Origin: Owenia fusiformis
Taxonomy: Eukaryota > Annelida > Polychaeta > Sabellida > Oweniidae
Direction: 5' to 3'
Assembly: GCA_903813345.2 (NCBI GenBank)
Contig: CAIIXF020000010.1
Coordinates: 2,037,169 to 2,101,168, forward strand
DNA length: 64,000 nt
Part shown: positions 58,801 through 64,000 of the stretch, one piece after another
Layout: each line of letters starts with the position of its first letter
How positions within the stretch are numbered: the stretch's first letter is position 1
Position numbers and translations under genes: made by a program
The notes under the pieces: generated by a model
Told to the model about the DNA's origin: nothing
Seen by the model: only the letters and a program-made list of their open reading frames with translations
Database searches by the model: none

Positions 58801-60296
58801 ATGAAGCATTTAAAATGCCCATTAGATGCTCAAATAGATTCTCCACCTCAGCAATACCAGCTGCAATTTCAAATTGGATCAATCTTCCACCTGCTATTAA
58901 ATCTAAGAATACTCTTTCGAATTTTAAAAAACACCAAAGAGTACATTTCCAAAAAACGCCCTCGATTTTGTCAACAAGCCAGCTTAATCTAACAAGGGTT
59001 CAAGAAATAGTTCTCAATAAAGTGAGAGCTGACCTATACTTCAAAGCCCAGTTCTACGCTCACAACTTTCAGTCTATTGACAGCCCTAATTGCACTTGTG
59101 GAAAACCACAAACTCTGAAACATTTTCTCTTTCAATGTGACTTACTTACTATACAAAGACAGCAATTCATGGACAAACTCACTGATCTCGAACCAAACAT
59201 CTTCAGTCATAATCTCTCTCAAACTGATTTCATAGCTATTTTGAAAACAGGAATTCCCAAATTAAATATAGATGCAAATTCTCAAATACTACTTCTCATT
59301 GTTAATTTTATCAAAGACAATAGCTAATTCCCTCCTTCTTATCCATCTCTAGTATCCTCAAGTCCCGTCACACCTGCCCTAGTCCAAGACCCTGCCTGCT
59401 CTGCCACTTCTACTTCCACCTGCCCCCTATTCTTATATAATGCCATTGTGGCGATTTAAGAATTTACATGTCTGTATTTACATTTTTTGTATTCTATTGA
59501 AATAAATTTAATAATAAAAAAAAAAAAAATGACATCTATTTTTCAGTATTGTTGAGCAACTTCACTTTATAATACTTAATATTGGTACATTTCAGTTGAC
59601 TACATCCATGCAGAAACCAGTGCCACTCCTTTAATGATTGCAGCTGGTAGAGGCTTCTTTAGTATTGTTGAGCAACTCCTAAATCTTGGGGCTAACAGCT
59701 CTATTCGTGCCAGTAATGATTGGATGGCTGTTGATTGGGCCAAGAGGTTTGAGCACACAGAGGTGGTTGACCTCTTGGAGGCTCACATGTAAGTTCATAT
59801 ATGGAGAAGAATGAAGACCCGTAGCTAGGGAGGGGGGGTCAGGGGTTTCGAGTCAAAAATTGATTTTAGGCCAAAATTGTAAAATTTCAACTCCCCTGAA
59901 ATGTTTAAGAAATTGCCTCCCTCTTGGCTAAAGCTAGCTATGGCTGTGGAATGGGTCATTTCAGCCTCACAGCGGGACTGTGACTCTGCTTCGTCCAATT
60001 TTTTCGAATAGTAAAAAGTTCTTCGATTAAAAATTATGATATGAATTGTGTTGAATAGTAGTAAAAAGATATTGTTACTGAATCTGATGTAAATGTATGC
60101 TATGATGTTGTTGCATATAGGGCAGCCACTGAACAGTCCAAAGATGATGAAACAATGCTTATCAAATCAGCCGAGACGATCAGCCAGGAAGACAGAGATC
60201 TGTTAAAAATCTACCACCATTGTTTTGATGATGAAAAAGTCGATCTGGATCTCATCATGGCCATTCTTCATCAGATATACACAAGCAACACTGAAG
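34852..60296 (+). CDS. YTHDC2: YTHDC2, 3'-5' RNA helicase and m6A reader (5' part, exons 1-14)
   Basis: Coding exons (all join in frame): 34852-34940, 36536-36708, 37179-37269, 37550-37737, 38707-38912, 39408-39574, 40960-41062, 41674-41836, 42866-42920, 43093-43145, 56234-56370, 56642-56777, 59596-59788, 60121-60296. This gives ~643 residues and continues beyond the window. Exon 1 codes [14 protein letters not shown] and enters exon 2 in phase. R3H domain about 68-128 ([16 protein letters not shown]). RecA1: Walker A GETGSGKT 240-247, CTQPRR motif, DEIH box 340-343, SAA 374-376. Ankyrin repeats about 521-585 ([13 protein letters not shown]), inserted in the helicase core as in vertebrate YTHDC2. 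RecA2, OB and YTH lie outside. Known role: with MEIOC it drives the mitosis-to-meiosis switch in germ cells and binds m6A RNA. Intron 2 has a GC donor (AAAAAG|GCAAGT). Intron 10 is 13 kb and contains three genes. Identity rests on strong full-length resemblance to the vertebrate protein; exon 1 is slightly less certain. Confidence 0.95.
35372..35404. repeat. Short hairpin in YTHDC2 intron 1
   Basis: AGTTCCGCA and TGCGGAACT pair perfectly around a 14-base loop. Nearby, an 11-bp inverted pair TAGACCTAGTC / GACTAGGTCTA brackets about 35232-35288. Function unknown. Confidence 0.6.
35660..35765 (-). repeat. Possible Penelope-like or LINE 3' tail fragment
   Basis: Read on the minus strand, 'agttgaaaaaggatccag', then 'acaggatccgaaacgt' and 'aaaataaaggttgtgg', resembles the hairpin-plus-GAAACGT tails seen on many invertebrate non-LTR and Penelope-like elements. 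No coding part is present. Assignment is from general resemblance only. Confidence 0.3.
36066..36600 (+). repeat. Tandem repeat duplicating the acceptor and start of YTHDC2 exon 2
   Basis: Four copies of a ~129-142-bp unit start at about 36070, 36208, 36337 and 36479 (phrase TTGTCCTAAAA). Each holds intron sequence, and copies 1, 3 and 4 keep the acceptor GTGTATTCAG plus AGTAAGCAATATGCAGCGCC. Copy 2 lacks ~13 bp over the acceptor. Copies 1-3 diverge from true exon 2 after 'agcatggggagtagc' and run into a stop in the next unit. Copy 4 continues as the genuine exon (36536-36708). Splicing from exon 1 into copy 1 or 3 would be in frame for about 30 codons and then terminate. Confidence 0.9.
36894..37144 (+). 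repeat. Dispersed repeat, copy B (partner of 926-1224)
   Basis: It shares with copy A 'gataaactggtctatatt', 'cataaatgcaaatag' and the right end 'ggtctttattccttaatta'. The left hairpin arm is mostly deleted ('gacctctatttcctcaatcg'). It lies in YTHDC2 intron 2. Confidence 0.75.
37743..38367 (+). mobile_element. MITE of the 'CAGTGAAACCTG' family expanded by an 18-bp minisatellite
   Basis: It starts GTAAAACCTAATCC and ends GGTTTCACTG, the ends of the family at 8097. From about 37848 to 38360 the unit GTTCCACTTTTAGAG plus GTT or GTG recurs about 28 times with small variations (cttcta / cttta / ctttta). The same phrase appears once or twice in the unexpanded copy at 19148. It sits wholly within YTHDC2 intron 4. 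Confidence 0.85.
39590..40556. mobile_element. 967-bp non-autonomous element in YTHDC2 intron 6
   Basis: The ends CTGTAGAAGAAGAAAATATA and its inverse (...TATAATTTCTTCTTCTACAG) are flanked by TA on both sides (39588-39589 and 40557-40558), as for Tc1/mariner-type insertions. The inner repeats 'ttatagcg' and 'ttataacg' extend the similarity. No transposase frame is seen. Confidence 0.8.
40623..40696. mobile_element. Miniature 74-bp inverted-repeat element
   Basis: ATATACAGGGTGTC and GACACCCTGTATAT form a perfect 14-bp TIR around 46 bp. The CAGGGTG end resembles that of the Tc1-like element at 24558. It lies in YTHDC2 intron 6. Confidence 0.75.
42288..42745. mobile_element. G+C-rich Harbinger-like MITE in YTHDC2 intron 8
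   Basis: A 27-bp TIR starting TGGCCTAGTCACAAAGCC is inverted at the right end with one mismatch. TTA flanks both sides (42285-42287 and 42746-42748), the TSD type of PIF/Harbinger. The 458-bp body is far richer in G+C than its surroundings and packed with GAGCTCGG/CCGAGCTC and TCGGCCG palindromes. A further internal hairpin 'ttaactccgaagttaa' lies near 42620. No coding frame. Confidence 0.85.
43146..44981. other. Left part of YTHDC2 intron 10; duplicated UGT-1 flank
   Basis: No exon is supported. The open frames at 43050-43439 and 43441-43638 are low complexity and not believed. 43805-43845 ('gtcacaggtctggcaatatt') and 44650-44940 ('aaggtagttatacatttg') have diverged counterparts at 49430 and 50150-50410, so this block was duplicated together with the UGT gene. 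Confidence 0.6.
44982..46471. mobile_element. 1.49-kb foldback element with ~465-bp arms
   Basis: The arms 44982-45449 and 46003-46471 are inverted copies at roughly 80-85% identity around a unique ~550-bp centre. Eight copies of GCGTCACCGTACA (or its inverse, small variants) sit symmetrically: 45006, 45048, 45418 and 45437 on the left; 46003, 46022, 46393 and 46435 on the right. The ends CACGCC...GGCGTG are flanked by TATAT on both sides. Both arms carry an ~80-codon open frame with similar peptides ([15 protein letters not shown] / [15 protein letters not shown]), which follows from the arms being copies and need not mean a gene. The pattern resembles subterminal transposase-binding repeats of Foldback- or MuDR-like elements. 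No transposase is present. Confidence 0.85.
47211..47218 (+). promoter_or_regulatory. TATA box of UGT gene 1
   Basis: TATAAATA lies 54 bases before the ATG at 47265, in a stretch conserved with the UGT-2 flank ('ttttacatgtgtata'). Confidence 0.55.
47265..48845 (+). CDS. UDP-glycosyltransferase 1, intronless, nested in YTHDC2 intron 10
   Basis: 526 residues, full length for animal UGTs (GT1 family), which transfer a sugar from a UDP-sugar to small lipophilic acceptors in the ER lumen. Signal peptide 1-23; acceptor-binding N-domain about 24-285; donor domain with KWIPQTDLL and the UGT signature [20 protein letters not shown], ending GDQ (367-395); transmembrane helix about 492-512; and a C-terminal tail KLKKA that fits a KxKxx ER-retrieval signal. 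The Asp partner is present (FDLIIADE), but the catalytic His of the usual G-S-H motif is Arg38 (YNSRVMNM). ATG chosen because the signal peptide follows directly and a TATA box lies 54 bp upstream. Same strand as YTHDC2. A near-identical tandem copy starts 4.3 kb downstream. Substrate and sugar are unknown. Confidence 0.93.
   Translation: MELPKVLALCCIGIICLQITVDGSKILLFPNDVGYNSRVMNMLKLGRMLTNAKHQVTCVISDKMREEAMFKLAEGENADLSFNVVSYKTPPVEMRTDNKDFTDPLINLDMSQLYKFIGAMFFNALENTLNDKTIANLAREEFDLIIADEFVFFPRIISAYRSIPIILYSNSGPLTFDPDIIPRYSLAFVNGCFNRFSDAMSFLQRLENVWEYFRMKWTWSGVYTAAEVLCRSHGYGKSCDNIREIHKTVNLVLMNRNDVIHYPAPYMPHIVSTEGFFLEKPKPLDAYYKDILKGSETHGIIVVSFGSLFRRLGRKYRTIFAKAFSRMPQTVIWSYEGETPEGLGENTVVNKWIPQTDLLASSAVKLFVTQCGSSSLFEALRNGLPVVGVPFLGDQEHNCLKLVERVKSAKIVTLNTITSEQLQNAMEEVINNKTYRTNARKAATMYHDHLIDPRNKKLYWIEYVIRHKGAQHLRSAGENQLNFFQYYLLDIAGSVVVVFIIALTSVTVIVKALLKCLVKATKLKKA
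49605..51180. repeat. Three copies of a ~300-bp unit, two direct and one inverted
   Basis: Copy A (about 49605-49960, plus) and copy B (about 50425-50720, plus) share 'ggagccactcagtaaaatta' and 'gacagaaatcgggaagac'. The third, about 50840-51180, is inverted ('tctactgaatggctcc', 'catgaacgtaaaacattg'). Open frames over A and B encode similar short peptides (…FPISVI…). These may be remnants of a mobile element or local rearrangement, and the unit is not recognised. Confidence 0.65.
51503..51510 (+). promoter_or_regulatory. Altered TATA box of UGT gene 2
   Basis: The position equivalent to TATAAATA of gene 1 reads TATAACTA, 49 bases before the ATG at 51559. The change from A to C may weaken TBP binding. 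Confidence 0.45.
51559..53139 (+). CDS. UDP-glycosyltransferase 2, intronless tandem paralog
   Basis: 526 residues, same architecture as gene 1: signal peptide, acceptor domain, [12 protein letters not shown] signature [20 protein letters not shown] ending GDQ, transmembrane helix and KLKKA tail. The catalytic-His position is again Arg (YNSRVMNM) and the Asp is kept (FDLIITDE). Residues about 8-96 and 237-350 are almost identical to gene 1, while about 97-236 differ at many positions (for example [15 protein letters not shown] versus [15 protein letters not shown]). That block belongs to the acceptor-binding domain, so a shift in substrate range is plausible (inference). The near-identical blocks on either side suggest gene conversion. 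No frame damage is seen, so both copies look usable. Confidence 0.93.
   Translation: MESSKVLALYCLGIICLQITVDGSKILLFPNDVGYNSRVMNMLKLGRMLTNAKHQVTCVISDKMREEAMFKLAEGENADLSFNVVSYKTPPVEMRTDNEDLSDLMLNLDMPQLYVIVGAMFFNTLENTLKDKTIVKLAKEDFDLIITDELVFFPRIISANRSIPIILYSNFGTLTFDSDIIPRYSLAFVNGCFNRFSDVMSFFQRLENVWEYLRVKLVLSDAYSAAKVLCRSYGYGKSCDNIREIHKTVNLVLMNRNDVIHYPAPYMPHIVSTEGFFLEKPKPLDAYYKDILKGSETHGIIVVSFGSLFRRLGRKYRTIFAKAFSRMPQTVIWSYEGETPEGLGENTIVNKWIPQTDLLSSPAVKLFVTQCGASSLFEALNNGLPVVGVPFIGDQEYNCLKLAKRVKSAKIVKLNTITSEQLQNAMEEVINNETYRTNARKAATMYHDQLIDPRNKTLYWIEYVIRHKGAQHLRSAGENQLNFFQYYLLDIAGSVVIVIIIALTSVTVIVKALLKCLVNATKLKKA
53140..53409 (+). other. 3' flank of UGT gene 2
   Basis: 53140-53250 matches the gene-1 flank ('gaacttacaagaactgatg'). 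A fragment of the dispersed repeat seen at 926 and 36894 follows at about 53268-53318. A plus-strand AATAAA lies near 53366. Confidence 0.55.
53410..53731 (+). mobile_element. tRNA-derived SINE
   Basis: A Pol III-type head carries an A box like TGTGCCTAGTTGG (53421-53433) and a B box GGGTTCGTTTGCC (53478-53490). A perfect 11-bp hairpin TTGGTAACCTC / GAGGTTACCAA lies between them. A body with 'aaaaggctgtggtgtgta' resembles the conserved central domain common in molluscan and other marine-invertebrate SINEs, and the end is A-rich near 53720-53731. It sits between UGT gene 2 and the cGLR gene and just after the cGLR stop on the opposite strand. The family is named by resemblance, and clear target-site duplications were not found. 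Confidence 0.65.
53834..55198 (-). CDS. cGAS-like receptor (cGLR) / Mab-21 nucleotidyltransferase, intronless
   Basis: 454 residues on the strand opposite its host gene YTHDC2. The nucleotidyltransferase core has the GS motif [11 protein letters not shown] (GS at 81-82), the first acidic pair ADEYDYE (E94, D96) and a third acid in [10 protein letters not shown] (D229 or D231), the arrangement of catalytically active cGAS/cGLR enzymes. The C-terminal Mab-21 helical half includes KLLLTLKYM and the [13 protein letters not shown] element, equivalent to the family's SYxLKTxxLH. No transmembrane segment or cGAS-type zinc thumb was recognised. In animals such proteins sense dsRNA or DNA and make cyclic or linear nucleotide signals for STING. 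Ligand and product here are unknown. ATG at 55198-55196; a minus-strand AATAAA lies near 53796-53801, just past the stop. Enzymatic activity and immune role are inferred. A structural Mab-21 protein is the alternative, but an intact triad argues against it. Confidence 0.85.
   Translation of the reverse strand: MSSFSHNKSTESNYAFDRHITIVQLTEFVEFTAHKVDIQNVYTPSQLKEQTTFVENLVKDICVNVGKTEPTLATDGVLNRGSYYDGTKIVNADEYDYEPLLTLSKAVTEVSEFSVFPNQGFRTVRIDTKMLPKPLPAQCLKDINENGVAELSSKELLKFLHCTILEALKYMNTVELKKSVRKHMDQGVVDHYMPHPHDTPYLKGEVSVHSALHGPSVWLRVGAPLGTTDIDLCFCLRSKACDKHVMVSARYRSYESHWLESIIDLPEVQKYKLTLPHNKLLLTLKYMTHLACTVHGGSHVSSHILRTVLLHHQRNCQETDLGECLLSIIKNFMIKPGEKFDYDANMVHLIVNAIEIHDIVHHETTLRTNSMKRVPMLIVLLWIVQQTRHNEDSTWIQRIVDPQFPGNISDDDMLHSLVTSLDFWDNSYSKNPPTRIFQWHHGNTATHVSITGDW
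55199..56233. other. Right part of YTHDC2 intron 10, cGLR upstream region
   Basis: It holds the promoter of the cGLR gene in some form and the CTCF/YY1-type motif cluster listed separately. Otherwise no supported element. Confidence 0.5.
55690..55730. promoter_or_regulatory. CTCF-like core plus YY1-like site
   Basis: CCACCAGGTGGC at 55690-55701 matches the core of the animal CTCF motif and is almost palindromic. AACATGGCGGG at about 55717-55727 matches a YY1 core. The pair is about 0.5 kb upstream of the cGLR start codon and could mark its promoter or a boundary inside the host intron. Motif matches only. Confidence 0.35.
56778..57049. other. YTHDC2 intron 12, left of the LINE
   Basis: Plain AT-rich intron DNA; nothing else seen. 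Confidence 0.6.
57060..59528 (+). mobile_element. 5'-truncated non-LTR retrotransposon (LINE, Jockey/CR1-like group)
   Basis: The target-site duplication ATGACATCTA is perfect (57050-57059 and 59529-59538) and the 3' end is an A-tail, hallmarks of target-primed insertion. A frame open over 57327-59327 gives 666 residues of ORF2: reverse transcriptase with [50 protein letters not shown] and YADD (about 269-272), a thumb region, and a C-terminal Cys-Cys-His-Cys motif ([16 protein letters not shown], about 589-604). The endonuclease part is missing. The short stretch before it (57061-57217) continues the same protein in another frame, so one base change in length separates it from the main frame. 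It is inserted in YTHDC2 intron 12 in the sense direction. The intact long frame and identical duplications indicate a young insertion. Confidence 0.93.
59549..59570 (+). repeat. Short echo of exon 13 in intron 12
   Basis: AGTATTGTTGAGCAACT, just right of the LINE, also occurs inside exon 13 (about 59661-59677). At 17 identical bases this is probably a small local duplication. Confidence 0.55.
59814..59960. mobile_element. Small G/C-tract MITE in YTHDC2 intron 13
   Basis: The left end 'gacccgtagctagggagg' is matched loosely in inverse by 'cctccctcttggctaaagct' at the right. The interior 'ttaggccaaaattgtaaa' recalls 'gggccaaaactgtcaaa' of the element at 62536, so both belong to one family. 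Confidence 0.5.
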
Positions 60297-62535
60297 GTAG
60301 GAAATTTCTTATTTCAAAAATCAAGTTTTGATTGAAAAGAATCAAATTTATTAGGAGACAATGAGAATTAATTAAATTAGATGTAATTGAGATGCATAGG
60401 GGAAAGTTTGACCAAAAATTCTCAAAAATTGTCCTCATTTCCAAAATTAGGTCAACTTAAATTGGGCAATTGAACAAGATGGGGCAAAATAATGCTAATT
60501 TTCAAGTAAAGCCCTAACTGTATTGTTTTGAAATTTTTTTCTTGATTGGATTGTTTTGAAGATATTTTGTATTTTTTGCCTCTGATATCTTGGTAAATGG
60601 TGTGGGAGTTGAAATGTTTTGGCAACTCAAGTGGTGTAGATAGTGTCAGCTTTGCGTTAACCTGTTAGGTTGGGGTTATTTTTTTATTCTATATTTGGCA
60701 ATATTTTTATTGCACCCACAATGGGTGTACATTGTGACCAGTTCACTGAGTAGGAAGACTGTGGGGGCAGTGTTTTTATAACACCCTACAGCCTTCGGGG
60801 GCTATATTGTTTTTGTTACTTTTTTGTGTGAAAATGAATATTTGAGATGGAATTCAGAATTGTTATCTTGTCTTGGATATATAGCTTGATGTTAATTTTT
60901 GAGCCTCATATTTAATAGTATATCTAATTTTAAACACTATTTTTGCAGAAAAAGGGGTCAAATTAATTTTTTTTAAAAGAATAATTCAAGCCCCCCCCCT
61001 AATCAATTTCCAGATCTGCCCCTGGATATAAAATATAGAAAATGTATATACACTTTTAAAGTATTTATTTACAAAAACATAATTATACAATATTTTATCT
61101 TATAATACAAAACATTGAAAATATATGAATAGTGCAAACATGACAACCCTATGCAAAAAGTGCTCATTCACACTTATATAAATGTACATTGATAGCGCTA
61201 CAGTGTATAGTTGTACTCTCCACGGAGTTCTCCGTATGACATTTTTCTCTCAAGTACATGCAATGTTCAAAATTCAGACCAAGTTGGTCAAATTTTTCTA
61301 CATGTATTTCCATATAAGCTTAGAGGTCTATATAAGAACTGGCTTGAATTTAAACTAAAAATAAAAATTAAAACCAAATTAGGTCAATTATTTTATTTAT
61401 TTTCATGTGAGGAAGCACATCTATAAGAGGTTTATGAAATTAAGATGAAATAGAATTTAAAACTAAACAAGGCATTAACATGCAAAATGTCACCACCTGC
61501 CAATTGTTAGACACTTAACACCGACCACTGAACACCAACTGCCAAACGTGGAACATGGTCCACAAAAAAGTTGGGAGACCATTACAATATGTCACCACTT
61601 GTGGAGGTGACATAAAAATGATGAATAAGTAAATGCAAGATAAGTCACATTTTCTCGTGACTGAACTAAGTGATATATTAGACTAAAGAGTTTGTTATTA
61701 AGAGATAAATACATGACATACTAAAACCACATAATGAGTAACTGAAATGAAGATAAGTAGCTCACTCGTACATAAGAGATCTCTCAGACATCAAAAACAA
61801 TCACCATGTACATTTACATTGTACTTTAACATTAAAGTTCATTGCTAGGTGATTGTAGAATGTCTGTGTCAGATAATGAAAATAATGAATTGAATTGATA
61901 ATGTTTCCATTATAAATTCTGGTCAATTGGTTATACCATCTTCAAATGAGTAAAGATTTTTTTACATTTTTCTTGCATATACAAGGCCCATTTGAAAATT
62001 GTTTGTTTTTTGCTCTTTTGATTTTACTCTTACCCTCCATGTATCAATACCCTACCACTGTTAATATGTGTTTTCATAACAAGTTACATGATGAGGAAGT
62101 TCATTCATAGACATGTAGCTTTAATTTTTAGTGCTTCGTGTTCGATTAAGTTTTAGTGTTTCGTGTTCTACCAAATAGATCAAATTGAAAATACATGAGC
62201 AAATAACAAAATTGTGATAAGCTATTATACCATAAAGTTTAACATGACATGACTTTGCATGTGTTGATGTTTTTAAACCCTCCTTTGAGCAGTTTAGATA
62301 ACCTTTTCTTCACAGTATAAATGAGTTCTCTTGAATTGAGGTAGGTTTTAACTATGAAAGTAGACATACTTGAAACCCCCTACATCCTACATTTTAGGAG
62401 CTGTTTTCGTACTTTGAGAACCAAAATTTGACCTTAAATAGGGACTGTCATTTAAAGGGGACAGTTGGGGTATTCCTTGATATTTTTAACTTTAGGGCAT
62501 GTAATTCATATTTATTATTAAAATACTTGTGTACC
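60297..62535. other. YTHDC2 intron 14, first part
   Basis: The next exon (expected to begin RecA2 with a GAVLIFLPG-type motif) is not found. The stretch holds a C-run at about 60987-60998, a hairpin 'cacccacaatgggtg' near 60714, and an inverted CACC/GGTG-family copy at 61487-61617. No nested gene is supported. Confidence 0.6.
61487..61617 (-). repeat. CACC/GGTG-family repeat, inverted, apparently whole
   Basis: Between 'tgtcaccacctgcc' and 'gtcaccacttgtggaggtga' lie the inverse forms of the 23724 head ('gtccacaaaaaagttggg', 'aacaccgaccactgaac'). About 130 bp with ends that pair. Confidence 0.65.
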
Positions 62536-62750
62536 CAGGTCCGTATCCAGGGGGGGGGGGGGTTCGCAGGGTTGGGGAGAACCCCCCCCCCTGGCCAAAA
62601 ATTCTTTCAAAATCATGCACTTTTCCACCGTTTGGAGCACTTCTCAAGTGATTTTAGCCATATTTGGGCCAAAACTGTCAAATGTGAGCCCCCCTGGAAA
62701 TTTTTGAAAACTGAACCCCCCCTTGGTAAATCCTGGGTACGGGCCTGGTA
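62536..62750. mobile_element. Short MITE with G- and C-runs
   Basis: The ends CCAGGTCCGTATCCAGGGG and CCTGGGTACGGGCCTGG are imperfect inverted copies. Long G and C runs lie inside (about 62549-62561 and 62584-62591). This is the 'gtacccagg / cctgggtacggg' type common in marine invertebrate genomes. Fragments are seen at about 30985 and 60985. Confidence 0.7.
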
Positions 62751-64000
62751 CCATAAGCCATACTCTTACTCTTATGGTTATTAGTATTTAGCTGGATATT
62801 AAGTATTAATTTAGCAATTTTGGTGTTGAAACCTCAGGGGTGGCTAGTTGGGTAAACAACAGTGTTTATAGTTATAGTATGGAAAGTATCAAATCTAACC
62901 AGTTGGTTCCCTTTAACAGCCTATTGTAATAACTGATAATATCTTTAAATTCCAAATCTTCAAAATAATGAGTTAAGAGTTTGTTCAATAATTTCGTAGG
63001 CCGATTTGTTCAACAAGTGAGCTTTGGTAACCTCAAGTTAGAAGTGCTAAATCTCCAGAACTCCTCTTGTTGGTCTATGCCATTTATACATTCAACCTTT
63101 GCCTGCCAAAACTAATGTCAAAACCTTGTCTTGAAGTGTTACTAGATTGAGACAAATTCAGGTATAATATGTCTATTAAATTATAATTAACATTCATGAA
63201 CCTTCTCCTCTTGAGTCCATGTTTTTACAAACTTAAACCCCAGGGGATGTCTCAAAAGTTTTGTACTATATTCTAAACATACTTGACATTCCACCCACAC
63301 TTGTTGTTGAAATGGATGTTTTTGATGATCTAAAAGTTTTCCTAAAATAATGATTAACATGCTATTTCTTAATGATGACATCTTCATGAACACTTACCAG
63401 TCTAGAGGTTTCATAAAAGGAATAGATTTTGATTGAAATTTATGAGACAAGGCCTATTCCTGAAATGTGTTAAAAAGTCAGTGCACCCTGACTTTGTTCT
63501 TGTGAAACCGATCAATCTTTTGTTTGGCAGGATTTTTTAGGAAAATTAAAGCATCTCAAAGTGAAACAACATTCCTAAATTCTTTAGAAAGAGGAGAAAA
63601 GGTCTGACCAAGGAGCTTTTGGGATCAGGCACCGACATTAGATTAATTTTTAATGCCATCATTCTTGTGTTTTTTATTTTTACCCAGTCTCATAGTCAAG
63701 TTAAAGCTAGAAACACAAAAATGTAAGATATAGGGGATGACAAAAATGTAACTAATATTTACAACTTATGAGCCAAGGTGTTTAGAATACAATCATAATA
63801 TATGATTTTATTTAGGATTTATCTTACAGAAATAGTAGTGCCTGGGGAAGGTTTTGTTAGGGGCAATAAATGTGAGCCATGAACCATAAATAAACACACA
63901 AATGGTAGAAAGATATTTTTCCGTGAATAAGTTGTGAACTGTAAAGATGGCATGGCATGAACCCAAAAGACTCCAAAATTTAGATTTTTTGAGAAAGTTG
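62751..64000. other. YTHDC2 intron 14, right part to window end
   Basis: AT-rich intron DNA. The minus-strand open frame at 63187-63393 has no domain character. No further YTHDC2 exon is seen before the edge. Confidence 0.6.

Overview
The window is AT-rich (roughly two thirds A+T by eye) invertebrate animal DNA: spliced genes with GT-AG introns, one gene spread over more than 25 kb, many short inverted-repeat (MITE-like) elements and tandem arrays. The repeat ends (hairpins such as AGCTCACATGGTGAGCT followed by runs of GTCCGTC, 'caccac...gtggtgaca' ends, a tRNA-type SINE) resemble those of marine invertebrates, in particular bivalve molluscs. A hemichordate or other ambulacrarian cannot be excluded, and no species is claimed.

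Layout. Positions 1-25.7 kb are gene-poor: intergenic or intronic DNA with MITEs, a composite tandem-repeat element (3.2-4.9 kb), a perfect 56-bp palindrome (15.9 kb) and only two weak candidate terminal exons (6.84 and 12.25 kb). At 25.8-29.2 kb (minus strand) lies a three-exon gene for a secreted or GPI-anchored single-Ig-domain protein whose second intron holds a 1.3-kb terminal-inverted-repeat element. At 31.2-32.2 kb there is a promoter-like patch and a doubtful micro-gene.

From 34.85 kb to beyond the right edge runs YTHDC2 (plus strand), the meiotic DEAH-type RNA helicase and m6A reader. Fourteen consecutive exons (34852-60296) join in frame and give the first ~643 residues: R3H domain, RecA1 (Walker [13 protein letters not shown] box, SAA) and the inserted ankyrin repeats. 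RecA2, the OB region and the YTH domain lie outside the window. Its 5' end is crowded by three abutting inverted-repeat elements and by a tandem repeat that has copied the splice acceptor and start of exon 2 three times.

YTHDC2 intron 10 (43146-56233, 13 kb) is a gene nursery. It holds two tandem intronless UDP-glycosyltransferase genes on the plus strand, both lacking the usual catalytic histidine, and an intronless Mab-21/cGAS-like nucleotidyltransferase gene on the minus strand with an apparently intact catalytic triad. A 1.49-kb foldback element, duplicated flanks and a SINE lie between them. Intron 12 carries a young, 5'-truncated LINE with perfect target-site duplications. The nested genes cover detoxification or lipophilic conjugation (UGT) and candidate nucleic-acid sensing (cGLR). 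No direct functional link to YTHDC2 is visible beyond position.
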